Source: Pelagophyceae sp. CCMP2097
Taxonomy: Eukaryota; Sar; Pelagophyceae
NCBI GenBank assembly: GCA_026770575.1
Contig: MU657165.1
Span: 461,896-525,895, forward strand
DNA: 64,000 nt
Direction: 5' to 3'
A program made the position numbers and the translations under genes. The notes below the pieces were generated by a model, which was not told where the DNA came from, did no database searches, and saw only the letters and a list, made by a program, of their open reading frames with translations. Below, piece after piece: positions 13,301 through 24,210 of the stretch. The stretch's first letter is position 1. Each line of letters starts with the position of its first letter.

Positions 13301-16300
13301 TCGTTGGGGTTGACGAGCTTGTGGTTGCAGGGCCCGTAGGAGAACTCCAGCCTCTCGCTCTTGCCCTTGACGCCGTCGAAGCACGCTAAAATGTCGAGGG
13401 ACTCGGTGAACTCGAGGTTCACGATGCCGTCAAAGCTACGTAGGCGTTGTCCACTCCAATCATCAAATCCTTCTTATTGAGATATTAAACTTTTCCGGCT
13501 CTGCCCCTTTCTGGCATGAAGGACATGTCCACCCCGGCTCTCCTTTGATGCACCCCGGCTCTCCTTTGGAGGGACGCACCACTTCTTGAGGTGCGGCTGG
13601 ACGCGCGTGGGGTCCTTGGTCTCGGCCAGAATCTCTAAAAGTTCGTCGTTGGACAGGAAAAAGAACCGTGGAAAAGCCAGCCTCTTCGTCTCCAAGTAGT
13701 CATTCAGACCCTTTTGGATCGTCTCCAAAGCCTCGTTGGCCTCGACGAGCTTGTCCAGCAGGTTGGGCCGGCGCGCGACGGTGATGACTGCGCCGTCGGT
13801 CGCAGTCGAGTCCATGCTCTCGCGCCACGTCTTGTCGACGCCGGCGAAGAGATGCGCCTCGGTGGGCATCTGGCGAGTAATGTCGTCGCTCGAGAAGATG
13901 GGCTCGAGGTAGAGCCACGCCGCCTGCACTTTCAACCAGTTGTCAATAATCTCTTGCAAGTCGGAAAGCGTCTTCTCCCAGACGTCGACTCGACTCAGAA
14001 ACGGTTTCACGTAGCGCGACCCGCGCATGGCCTGCGTCCGCACGATTTGGTCATCCAGCTCCTGCTGGATCTCGTCGATGCCGGCGAGGATGCGCCCCGT
14101 GCCTACGGGCGTCCACTCGTCCATCTTCGCCGTCGGTCGGCAAAGGGCCCCCGGAACGTACGCCACTCCTTGGTCTGAAAGGCCATGGCCTCCCACGCGG
14201 CCTCCATCTTCTTCAAGTTTTTGTCCAACGTGGCCTCCTTGGAAGCCGCGACGCACGTGTCCTCGATGAGATGCACGTAATGGTTCAACCCGACGTCCAT
14301 CAACTGCAACACGTTCGTCTCCGGCGTCACCTCAAAGGCCAGTCGTGTTGTCTTCTTGATCTCGGCCCAGTGCCGGGGCTGCATGCCCTCTTCGCAGACG
14401 AGGCGCATCAGCGGCACCTCGTCCTGCTCAAAGGCCGCGGCCTCTTGGATCAAAAGCTTGCACGCGCGCCGCGCGGGCGCCCGAGCCTCGCCCGACTTTT
14501 CGAGCTGCTTGACCACTCTGGAAAGAGTCGCGCCGTATTCGGCCGCCCGCCGCGCCGCGTCCTCGGCGTCCACTTCGTGAAGGGGCACCTCGTGCCACGC
14601 GTGCGACCGCTCGACCCATTCCCGCGCAATCGTCCACAACTTGTCCAAAGGCCCAAGCTCTTTGGCGACGACGTCCAAGCGAGCCTCGTGGTCCGCGGGC
14701 TCCAGCTCCAAAAGGTCCTCTTGAGACGCCACCGTCTCGCAGTCGCGCTGCGCCGCCTCCAAACCCTCGCGCAGCGCCTGGACGCGCCGCGTCACCATCT
14801 GCACCTCGCTCGGCGCCAAAGAGCCCGTTTCAGCGAGCTTGTCCAATTTCTTTTCCAGCGCAGTCACCTCGCGGCCGAGCTGGTCGCGCTGGCCCTCGAC
14901 GACCATCTTCAGGTGCTTCTTCCGCGAGTCCTGCAGCTCCTCGCTCCGGTTCTGGAAGCCTTCCATGTTGTGAGGCCAAGAAAAGACCTTTGCCATCGCG
15001 GCGACGTCGTCCTTCGACGTCTGGAACCCGCGGTCGAGGAGGAAGCGCTGCCGCTCCACGACCTCGTCCATGTACTGCACCTGCAGCTTGCCCAGAGCCT
15101 CTGGCGCGGCGCCCTCGGAAAAGGCCTTTAAAGCGCGAAGTTCGTCGCACGTCGTAGGCTCGTCGACGAGCGTATCGGCCACGTGGTGGTACTCTCGGCA
15201 CATGTCGGCCACGTGTTCGCGGTTGTCCTGCGCGACGCACTCGCACGCCGCCGTGGCCGCCAGTGCCTCGGCGCGCAGAGCGAGGGCCTCCTTTGCGTCG
15301 ATGGTGGACACGGTAAACAGCGCAAAGTCGCACAGATCCGGCGTCGCGGCGCGCGCCTCCTTTGCCAAAGCGTCGAGGTCGTTGCACACGAGGTGCAGCT
15401 TCTTCAGCTCCAGCGCCGTCGCCTCGGTCGACCGCTCCTCGGGTGCGAGACCGGCTTGCGCTTCTGCGATGGCGAACCGACGAGCCTCCTTCGTCGCGGC
15501 GCGCACGCGAACCGCCGTCTCGCCCGAGAGGAGCGGCGAGAACGCGTCGTACTTGGCCACCAACGCCGCCGGCCCCGCGAAGCGCCGCGACAAAGATTCC
15601 GTTATGCGCCGTTTCGTCTCGAGAACGATGACGTCCTGCAAAGAAATTGTCGCCGGACCGAGGAACCGCAGATGACCAGAGGTCAGCGAGTCCACCGAGG
15701 CGTCGTCCGCCGCCGACCCGACGGACCCGCCGCCGCTGCGCGGGCTCTCGTCGCCGGCGTCCGCGGCCGCGGCTTGGCCAAACTTCGTCCGCGCGTCAGT
15801 CTCGTCGGGGGCGTCGACGCGCGGGAACCGCTGCGCGGCGACGACGAGGGCGTCGACGCAGGCGCAGCAGTGCGCCTGCAGCGCTTGGAGCGACGGCTCG
15901 AGCTCCACGATGGGGCCCGAATAGCCATCACCCACAAAGTCAGTCTCGTCGACGTCGACGAGGCGCAGCGAAACCTCGAACAGACCCTCGCCCGTCTCCG
16001 TGGCGATGGGCGCGTCGAAGCGTTCGAAGAAATCGGCGAGTTTGCGGAGAGACGTCTCGCACGTCTCCCGCAACTGGTTCGACATTAACGTAGAGGCACA
16101 CCGCAGAATCGCCTGGGACCGCGCCGAGTTTGACAAAACCACCGACTGCACCGCCGCCTCGCTGCCCGCGAGCGACGGCTGGCCCGCGAGGGACGGCTGC
16201 GGCTTGCCGGGCGACGGCGGGGTTGCGTCGGGCGGCCGCGAGCCGTCTCCCGCAGCGGCGGCCCCATAAGCGTCGGCGAACCAGACGTCAAACTCGTGCG

Positions 16301-18685
16301 TGCCCTCGCCGCCGCCAGAATCGTGCGGCTGGCGCTGCATCGGCGACGCGGGGCCGTCGTGGGGCACCTGCTTGAGGCGCGCGGCCAGCAACGCTGACGC
16401 CTCTAAAAGCCAGTGGTCCTTCAACTGTTCGCGCACGTTGGTCGCGTGCTGCTCGACGTGCCTGCGGAACCCATCTACCGACATTGGCAAACGCCGGCGG
16501 AACGCGGGCGTGTGCACGTCGGTAAAGTATAGAGAGCTCAACGTCGCCCGCGCCTCGACCGGCCGCCGCGGCACCGGCGGCGCGTCCAGCGCAAAGTCGG
16601 CCATGGACTGCATCGACGTCGTGCGAACCTTTGCGGATTCGGTCTTCGGAGATATCGCACCTGGTGCGATATTTTTTGTCTTCGGCGCATCAGAGAGCCA
16701 CAGAGAGTGCAAGTCGCGGAGCACTCTTTCGACGACGCAGAGGTGAGTCGAGGCCAGGTGCAACGCGCTGCGCACGCTGCGGCTCGGCACGCCGGACTGG
16801 CGCAGCACCCTCCACTCGTACGTCCGAAACTCGGCCGACGTCCACCACCTCGGCGCCACGCGCAGCGCCAGCACGTCGATGCCGAGCTGCTCGGCGAGCG
16901 CGGGGTCGCGGAGCTCGTAGTCGACCATGCCCCGAGCCACGCCCTCGAAGAAGCCTTGGCGCGCCTCTTCCAACGTCGCCTCCGTCGTGGGCTTGGCGTT
17001 TGCGACCGCGACGATGGACCAGTGCTCCCCTGCCGAGGCGTCGCCCAAGGAATCGTCGTCGCGCGTCCGCCGCGCCTTGAGCACGCGCGACCGCTCGCGG
17101 AGCAGCGCCGCGGGCAGCGACACTCTTGAGGCGATGCCGCGCTGCCACGCGTCGGGCAGCGCGGCGAGCGGCCGCCGCTTGCCCGCGCCGGCGGCGTGGT
17201 TCGCGCCGCCTTTTACGACGTCTTCGACGCGCGCGAGGAACTTTGCGACGGCGGCCTCGTGCGCTTCCGCGACCTGCACCGCCACGCGCGCCGCGTCGAC
17301 TTCAAAGAGGCCCACGTCCGCCGCGGAGACGCCTTTGACACGCGACTTCGCCGGGTCCCAGCGGTCCGCGTCAAACGTCTGAACAGTGTTCTTCGAGGCG
17401 CTCCGCGACGGCGACGCCGCCAGCGAGGCCATCGCGCCGCCGCGCTGCCGCCGCTGCTCCAAGCGCGTGCGCGACGGCGACGTCGTCCGCGGCTCGGATG
17501 CCGAGGCCTCTTCATCATAGTCGGATTCGCCGATGACCAGGACGTCTGGCGCTAAAGCTTCTGCCAAAGACTGCTGTGCGCGCATCATCGCCGGCGACCG
17601 CGCCTGGGCGCGGTGGAACGCCGCCGGCGCCACGCGCGCCGCGCGCTGCAGCGTCTCGTCTTTGCGCAGCGCCGTCAGCGACTGCGCCGCCCACGCGGGC
17701 CGAAGAGCCTCGGGCAAACCGCCGAGCGCCGCGCGCTGCCGGTCCTTGGGCGACGTCCCGAAGCTCAGCTGCGCGGACCGCCGGATGTCCGCCGCCTGTT
17801 TTGAAAGGATGACACGCTTGGACCGATTGACACGCTTCGACCGACGGATTGACACGCTTCGACCGACGGATTGACACGCTTGGACCGATTGCAAAGGATT
17901 ACCTTGGAAACGGCCTGCGCGTCCTTCATGGTGATTCCGCGAGCAGAGTTCGTGTACATGCGCGCGATGCGGTCCGTCGGCGTGCGGTACTCCGCGGCGG
18001 CGGCCGCCGACCGCGCCGCGGTGGCCGCCGCCGAAGCCGAAGACGCCGGCGGCGGGGCCAGCTCAAACCTAGAGGCCAAAAGGTCCCACGCGATCCGAGG
18101 ACCGCGGTCGTGTCGAGCCGTTGTCGTGCACAGGGCCGTGGATGATGCACTGTCGGACGCTGGGTGTGCACTGTCGGAGCGACTGCGACTGGTAGAGCGG
18201 CTTGGACGTTTCATCCGACTGCTGCGATCGCAAAAGCTCGCCCGCCGACCGCACCGCGCTCAGCGCGCGGAAGCCGCCCAGCGGGCCCAGCACGTCGGCC
18301 GGCCTACGTCGAGCGTCAAAGAGGCAGCGAACGACGACCACCCGCGGGGATTTTTGACCGTCGCCCTCTTTTCGAAAAAAAGAGCGCCGCCGTATCAGCA
18401 CGCCGCGGCGGGTCGACCCTCGAGGTTCCGGGAGCCGGGAGCCGGGAGCCGCCCCGAGCCTTGATGACCCCCGCAGTCGCGGGAGGCGTGACGCTGCGCG
18501 GCTCGCTGCATGAGTCCGGCCTCGAGGGCGGTCACGAGGGGCGACCGCCGCTCGGCTTGCGCGAGCGCGTAGGCGGCGCCGTCCGACCGCCGCTTGGCGC
18601 CATCGGCTTGGCGGTCCTGCAGGTCCTGCCGCTGGCGCTCCTGGCGCGCCTTGATCCCCGCCCGGAGCACGCTCTTCGCCTCCAT
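4319..18685 (-). CDS. Axonemal dynein heavy chain (inner-arm type)
   Basis: Nine exons give 4,570 residues: 18402-18685, 18190-18303, 17903-18149, 14162-17795, 13580-14102, 10468-13435, 9011-10398, 6010-8957 and 4319-5925. All phases close. The protein is the motor subunit of a ciliary dynein arm. In order it has a long tail, the linker ([19 protein letters not shown] near 13,650), and AAA1 with P-loop GPAGTGKT near residue 1850. AAA2 has GMPFSGKT (about 2130), AAA3 GPTGTGKS (about 2525) and AAA4 GVGGSGRQS (about 2890). The coiled-coil stalk and microtubule-binding tip lie near 7.8-8.7 kb, AAA5-6 follow, and the C-terminus ends [23 protein letters not shown] and [16 protein letters not shown] are classic blocks. 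Size and C-terminus fit single-headed inner-arm chains, but the exact class is open. Exons 1-3 are less certain because the tail is poorly conserved. Several introns carry tandem duplications. Confidence 0.95.
17811..17890. repeat. Four-unit tandem repeat inside a dynein intron
   Basis: Within intron 17796-17902 the unit GACACGCTTSGACCGA is repeated four times. The unit lengths run 18, 22, 22 and 18 bases, so the array is symmetric in length and in sequence variant: the outer pair has G and the inner pair has C plus a CGGA insertion. Splicing across it joins AVSK to AADIRRS in phase 0. Confidence 0.9.
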
Positions 18686-18917
18686 CGGCGGACCGCGCGG
18701 GGCCGCCGCCCGGGGGCAAACGCCGACCCGAAGGGCGCGCGCGGCGCGTCGCGGGGGAAAGGCGCAAAGCGAGCCCGAGACCCGCTCAACGCCGAATTTG
18801 GCTCGAGACCTCAATAGTGTAGACTGGTTCAAAGCCATAGGTTTCGGCGACGTCCGAAAAGTTTCAAACGACCAAGGGTGGCCTTCCTGGCATCGGCCTC
18901 TCCTCGTTGCGACGTGG

Positions 18918-20822
18918 ATGCTGGCGCTGGCGCGCCCGCGGCTCGCGGGCCTCGCGCCGGCGCGACGCCGCTTCGCCGTCGCCGCCGTCGAAGGCGCCGT
19001 CGAAGGCGTCGAAGACGGCGTCGAAAAGAAACGTGCTCAGTTCTATGTGAAGAACTTGCCCTTTGACACGTCGGCCGACGACGTGCGCATCCTCTTTTCG
19101 GAGCTCTGCGACGTCGTCGACGTCCGCGTCGTCTACGCGAAAGGGCTGTCGCGGGGCTTCGGCTTTGTGACGATTGAGTCCGAAGCCTGCGAATCCGTGC
19201 GCGGCGACGTCGACGGATCGCTTGTAAGAGGTCGCCCCATCAAGGTCGAGGCGTCGAAGTCCGCCTATCGGACCGCCGAAATGTTGGCCCAACAATGCGC
19301 TATGAAGACCCCAACGGACGTTCCGCTGCGCGCCAAAGGCCAAAACGCGTGGAAGTCGACGGCCAACCTGATCAGAGGCGCGCGCATCCTCGCCGCCGTG
19401 ACCTTGAACAAGCACCTCAACGCGTGCAAGGATGCCGCGGAAGTCTTGGCGCTCTTCGGAAACTACGACGTCGGGTTTTCCCCTACCAACCTCGCCACCG
19501 CGCTGCAACGAATCGGCGTCCTCCGGCACACTTTCGAAGAGTCGAATCTCTTCGACCTCCTTGTCGAAAGAGCGACGAAGAGCGTTTCCGATGAGTCGGA
19601 ACTCTGGGCCTACCGATGCTTGGCCAGCGCGGTCTGGGGCGTCGCCAAGACTGGAGGCAGCGCGCCGGCTCTATTCGACGCCATCGCTCTCGAAGCGCCG
19701 AAGAAGCTCGACACGTTCAAGCCGCACGCCCTCTCGAACATCGTCTGGGCGTTCGCGACGGCAGGCGCCGAGGCGCCCTTGTTGTTCGAGGCTGTGCAAG
19801 TGAAAGCAACCAAGAAGCTCCGGGCCTTTGACGCTCAGAGCCTCTCGAACATCGTCTGGGCCTATGCAAAGGCCGGCGTCGAGGCGCCGGCGCTGTTCCG
19901 GGCCGTCGCGAAAGATGCACCGATGATCATCCAAACGTTCATCCCGCGAGGGCTTTCCAACACGGCCTGGGCCTTTGCAAAGGCGGGCATCGAGGCGTCG
20001 GAGCTCTTCGAGTGCGTCGCCGCAGAAGCTTGCAAGCAGGTGGCGACTTTCAACTCACAAGAGTTCGCGACTCTCGTGTGGGCGTTCGCAAAGGCGGGCG
20101 TTTCGGCGCCGGCGCTCTTCGAGGCCGTCGCCGCAGAAGTCCCTAAGGACGTCTCGACGTCCGATGAAGCCCAAGGACCTCAAAAGGTCGCCGCGGAGGT
20201 CCCAACGCAAGTCTCAACGTCCGACCCAGCACAAAGTCCTCAAAAGGTCGCGACGTTCAGCCCGCAAGAGCTCGCCAACACCGTCTGGGCCTATGCAAAG
20301 ACAGGAGTCGCGGCACCGAAGCTGTTCGAGGCGGTGGCCGCGCAAGCCCCAGGGAAGATGGCGGCGTTTACTCCTCAAGCGCTCGCAGACACTGTGTGGT
20401 CCTATGCGACGGCGGGCGTCCACGCGCCGGCGCTGTTTGAAGCAATCGCTGCGGAAGCGCCAAAGAAGATGGCGACGTTTAACTCGCGCGAGCTGGCGAA
20501 CGTCGTGTGGGCTTTTTCCAAAGCGGGCGTCGAGGCGCCGGCGCTCTTCGACTCAATCGCTGCGGAAGCACAAACGAAGATTGAAACGTTCGACTCGCAC
20601 AACCTCGCGCACACCGTGTGGGCCTATTCGAATGCGGGGATTTCCGCGCCGGAAATGTTCGAGGCGTTGGGTGTGGAAGCGTGGAAGAAGAACATGGCCT
20701 TCAGTCCACAAGACCACGAGGCCACCCTGTGGGCGTATGCCAAGGCGGGCATCGAGGCGCCGGCGCTGCAGGCCTTTGCCGCAGAATCTTTTCGGGGGAG
20801 ACCCGGGGCAACCTTTTCGTAA
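18918..20822 (+). CDS. RRM protein with 37-residue helical repeats (HPR/OPR-like)
   Basis: A single exon encodes 634 residues. The N-terminus (MLALARPRLAGLAPARRRF) looks like an organelle presequence. An RRM follows, with RNP2-like FYVKNLPF and RNP1-like RGFGFVTI near residues 42-110. From about residue 230 to the end there are about ten copies of a 37-residue unit typified by LANTVWAYAKTGVAAPKLF. This matches the helical-repeat architecture of octo- and heptatricopeptide RNA-binding proteins of mitochondria and plastids. A divergent low-complexity spacer with an internal duplication (VSTSD...PQKVA) splits the array near 20,140-20,250. The inferred role is organelle RNA processing or translation. 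No RAP domain is seen at the C-terminus. A paralogue lies 1.1 kb downstream. It is divergent from the dynein gene, 232 bp away. Confidence 0.8.
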   Translation: MLALARPRLAGLAPARRRFAVAAVEGAVEGVEDGVEKKRAQFYVKNLPFDTSADDVRILFSELCDVVDVRVVYAKGLSRGFGFVTIESEACESVRGDVDGSLVRGRPIKVEASKSAYRTAEMLAQQCAMKTPTDVPLRAKGQNAWKSTANLIRGARILAAVTLNKHLNACKDAAEVLALFGNYDVGFSPTNLATALQRIGVLRHTFEESNLFDLLVERATKSVSDESELWAYRCLASAVWGVAKTGGSAPALFDAIALEAPKKLDTFKPHALSNIVWAFATAGAEAPLLFEAVQVKATKKLRAFDAQSLSNIVWAYAKAGVEAPALFRAVAKDAPMIIQTFIPRGLSNTAWAFAKAGIEASELFECVAAEACKQVATFNSQEFATLVWAFAKAGVSAPALFEAVAAEVPKDVSTSDEAQGPQKVAAEVPTQVSTSDPAQSPQKVATFSPQELANTVWAYAKTGVAAPKLFEAVAAQAPGKMAAFTPQALADTVWSYATAGVHAPALFEAIAAEAPKKMATFNSRELANVVWAFSKAGVEAPALFDSIAAEAQTKIETFDSHNLAHTVWAYSNAGISAPEMFEALGVEAWKKNMAFSPQDHEATLWAYAKAGIEAPALQAFAAESFRGRPGATFS

Positions 20823-21116
20823 ATACACACCACAAAAATATCCGTTCAACGGATCGGTTGTGGCAGCCTACAGAAGAAGCAGAGGACTTCAGGACCAAGT
20901 CGAAGTCAACGCGTTCGTGAGGCGAATCAACGTAGACACCGCGGCCGGCAAATTGTAAGAGCAGAAGCTGACTCGTATCGACGCCCCGGACGACTCCCCC
21001 GTGCTATCCTCGTTTTCAGAGCACCGCGCTTGTAATCATCCCGCAGTGATTCCCGGTGCGACACCTCGAGACGTGTTTAGGATCCCGGATCACGGCATGG
21101 TGGTGGAGGGGGACCT

Positions 21117-21813
21117 TCAGACAACCGGCGAGCCCGCGACGGAGATGAGGTTGATGCAGTAGCGGTTGCCGTCGCGGTCCGGGATGTTGTGGCCGAGGTG
21201 CGTCCCGTCGACGGAGACGGACTCGCCGCCGGGCAGCGTGCGCACGAACCTGCGACGCGCGGGCGTCAGACGGGCGACCGACGTGCGTCCGCGTCGGCAC
21301 GCACTCCCAGTTGACCTCCTCCTCGCGGAACGAGGGCCAGCCGTGCGACTTGCTCTCCTTGACGAATTCCTCCCAACTGCGGCCGCGCGGGGCGTAGAAG
21401 AGCGCCTTGCCCGTGTTCGAGTCGTAAAATGTCACCTCGGAGGAGCCGTCGTGCTCCTGGAGGAACGCCGTGGACTCCCATGACCCGCGCGACTCAGCGT
21501 AGTGGCGGTTGTAGTTGCAAATTCGGTCGGCGTTCTTGACGTCGACGCTCCAGCGCAAATTCTCCTGCACAGGCGTTTCCGAAGTTCCGTGCGCCTTGTT
21601 CTTCATGATGGACTCGTCGCCCGCGACGTCCAGGCCCGCCATCCGGACCACCGACCGCCGGCCGAAACGAGTACCTTGAGTCAACGCCGAAGCCGACCAC
21701 GCGAGAGCGAGCCTACAAAGGGTCCGTCGCGCGGCGCGCTCCCAAGGGCCTCGGGTGCCAAGGACACACAGTACACCATGGGTGCCAAGCAGGACGTACA
21801 CAGATCGCAGCAT
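21117..21813 (-). CDS. Methionine sulfoxide reductase B-like protein
   Basis: Two exons, 21305-21813 and 21117-21249, are joined across a 55-bp intron with donor GTGCGT. The join restores NWEFVRTLPGGESV. MsrB signatures are GWPSF in exon 1, and GTHLGHN and RYCINLISVAG in exon 2. The Cys of RYCIN corresponds to the catalytic cysteine that reduces methionine-R-sulfoxide. The CxxC pairs that bind zinc in classical MsrB are not visible, so this is a divergent, zinc-less form. The start is uncertain: in-frame ATGs occur at 21864, 21813 and 21642. The upstream ones add a hydrophobic, Arg-containing leader that could target an organelle. The gene is divergent from the second RRM-repeat gene and convergent with the first. 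Confidence 0.72.
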
Positions 21814-21942
21814 GGCGGTAGTCGGAAGGGAACACGTGCTGACGCTCTTCTTTGGAATCGCCAAATGGCTTCTTTTGGCGAGCCTTTCTTTTGGCGAAAG
21901 GAAACACGAGTCCCGCGAGGGGGCCGGCCGGTATTCATCACG

Positions 21943-23960
21943 ATGGCGCGGCCCCGGGCGTTGCTGGCGGGCGTGCGTCGTTTCGCGGTCGGCACCGAGG
22001 TCAAGGTCGACCTCTTCGTGCGCAACCTGCCCTTTTTAGCCACGGCGGAGGACGTCCGCTCTGCGTTTGCACGTGTCTGCGACGTCCGCAGCGTTTCCGT
22101 CGCACTGGACCGCGAGGGCAAGCCGCGCGGCTGTGCGCTCGTGATCGTTGGGACGCGAGAAACCGCGGTGGTGCTGCGCGAGATGGACGGGTCGGTTATG
22201 GCCGGCCGCCTCATTTCCGTCGACGTCGCCAGCCCCGCCGAAAAGGCCGTGGCGCACAAAGCCGCCGTCGCGGTGGCCGTCGCGCTGAACAAGCAGCTCG
22301 TCGCGGCCGACACCGCCGCCGACGTCGTAGCGCTCTTCGAGGCGCGCGGCGGCGATTTCAACCACGTCAACCTCGCCACGTCGCTGCACCGCCTCGGGGC
22401 CCTCAGCCGCTCCTGCGGGGTGGTATCTGTGCCGCTCGTCCACGGATTGGCGGCACGCGCGACGTCTCGCATCATCGAGGATCCGACGCCTTGGGAACCT
22501 CGGCACCTGGCCAACGCGTGCTGGGGCATGGCCAAGATCAACGTCGAAGCGCCGGCTTTATTCGAAGCCGTCGCCGCGGCAGCGATCAAGAAGATGGCGA
22601 CGTTCACCTCGCAGGAGCTCGCGAACCTCGTCTGGGCCTTTTCTAAAGTGGACTTTTCTAAGGTGGACGCGTCCGAGGCGAACCGGGCTTTATTTGAAGC
22701 CGTCGCCGCGGTCTCATTTGAGAAGATTGCGACGTTCAATCCGCAGAACCTCGCAAACACTGTCTGGGCCTACGCCACGGCGGCCGTCGAGGCGCCGGCT
22801 TTATTTGAAGCCGTCGCCGCGGAAGCGCGAAAAAAGATCAACATCTTCAACTCGCAAGACCTCGCAAACACCGCGTGGGCCTATTCGAAAGCGGGGTTCG
22901 AGGCGCCCGCACTCTTCGCCGCGGTCGCGGAAGAAGCACGAAAGAAGATTTCGTCGTTCAACTCGCAAAACCTCGCAAACACCGTCTGGGCCTATGCGAC
23001 GGCGGGCCTCATGGCGCCAAAGCTCTTCGAGGCCGTCGCCGCAGAGGCACAAACGAAGATCAAGATCTTCAATTCTCAAGACCTCGCCAACATCGTGTGG
23101 GCCTATTCGACGGCGGGCGTCGCGGCGCCGGCGCTGTTCGAGGCGGTCGCCGCGGAAGCATCAAATAGGATCGAGGCGTTCAATTCGCNNNNNNNNNNNN
23201 NNNNNNNNNNNNNNNNNNNNNNNNNNNNNNNNNNNNNNNNNNNNNNNNNNNNNNNNNNNNNNNNNNNNNNNNNNNNNNNNNNNNNNNNNNNNNNNNNNNN
23301 NNNNNNNNNNNNNNNNNNNNNNNNNNNNNNNNNNNNNNNNNNNNNNNNNNNNNNNNNNNNNNNNNNNNNNNNNNNNNNNNNNNNNNNNNNNNNNNNNNNN
23401 NNNNNNNNNNNNNNNNNNNNNNNNNNNNNNNNNNNNNNNNNNNNNNNNNNNNNNNNNNNNNNNNNNNNNNNNNNNNNNNNNNNNNNNNNNNNNNNNNNNN
23501 NNNNNNNNNNNNNNNNNNNNNNNNNNNNNNNNNNNNNNNNNNNNNNNNNNNNNNNNNNNNNNNNNNNNNNNNNNNNNNNNNNNNNNNNNNNNNNNNNNNN
23601 NNNNNNNNNNNNNNNNNNNNNNNNNNNNNNNNNNNNNNNNNNNNNNNNNNNNNNNNNNCGCTGTTCGATGCCGTCGCTGGAGAAGCACGAAAGAAGATTG
23701 CGACGTTCAACTCGCAAGCGCTTGCGAACACCGTGTGGGCCTATTCGACGGCGTGCGTCGACGCGCCGGCGCTGTTCGAGGCGCTTGCTGCGGAGGCGCC
23801 GAAGAAGGATATCTTTTTTAGTCCGCAAAACCTCGACGTCACCTTGTGGGCGTATGCAAAGGCGGGCAACGAGGCGCCGGCGCTGTTCAAGGCCGTCGCC
23901 GTAGAAGCTCCGCACAAGAAGTCTCCACACCGAAGAGAAAGCGAGGCTGCGCGACGATAA
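21943..23960 (+). CDS. RRM protein with 37-residue repeats, paralogue 2 (interrupted by gap)
   Basis: This is a second copy of the RRM-plus-repeat architecture. It begins MARPRALLAGVRRF, has an RRM with DLFVRNLPF and GCALVIVG, then repeats such as LANTVWAYATAAVEAPALF. Bases 23189-23658 are N, so the middle of the array is unknown. The sequence resumes with LFDAVAGEARKKIATF and ends at a TAA in 23958-23960. The frame before and after the gap differs, which means only that the gap length is an estimate. The repeats are more alike at the DNA level than in the upstream paralogue, and the gap probably marks collapsed identical units. The role is inferred as in paralogue 1. A lysine/histidine-rich tail follows the last repeat. 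Confidence 0.75.
23189..23658. other. Assembly gap (470 N)
   Basis: A run of 470 undetermined bases sits inside the repeat array of the second RRM-repeat gene. It is an assembly artefact. Its true length is unknown and it likely hides additional near-identical 111-bp repeat units. Confidence 0.99.
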
Positions 23961-24210
23961 CTAATAATCTGTTTAGCTGCCGACGCCTTGCGTACTCTCG
24001 TGGCACTCGTATGATCGAGCAGGCCCACTCTCTCGAGAAGTCTCGCCTCGAGAATTCGCTGCTTCCAGACCACATGTTCATCGGCGAGAAAGAGACCCGT
24101 TTTCTCACGTTGCGGCTGGCGGGCCATAATACGCTCGCAGCGGCCCGGCACCCGCGCCTCGGTCCGTGGCCTCGCAGGAGAAAGGCGGTATATTAACGCG
24201 CGGCGGACGC

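Noticed and set aside
17811..17890. Direct repeats resembling a CRISPR array
   Set aside because: Units are contiguous with no unique spacers and lie inside a spliced intron of a eukaryotic gene.
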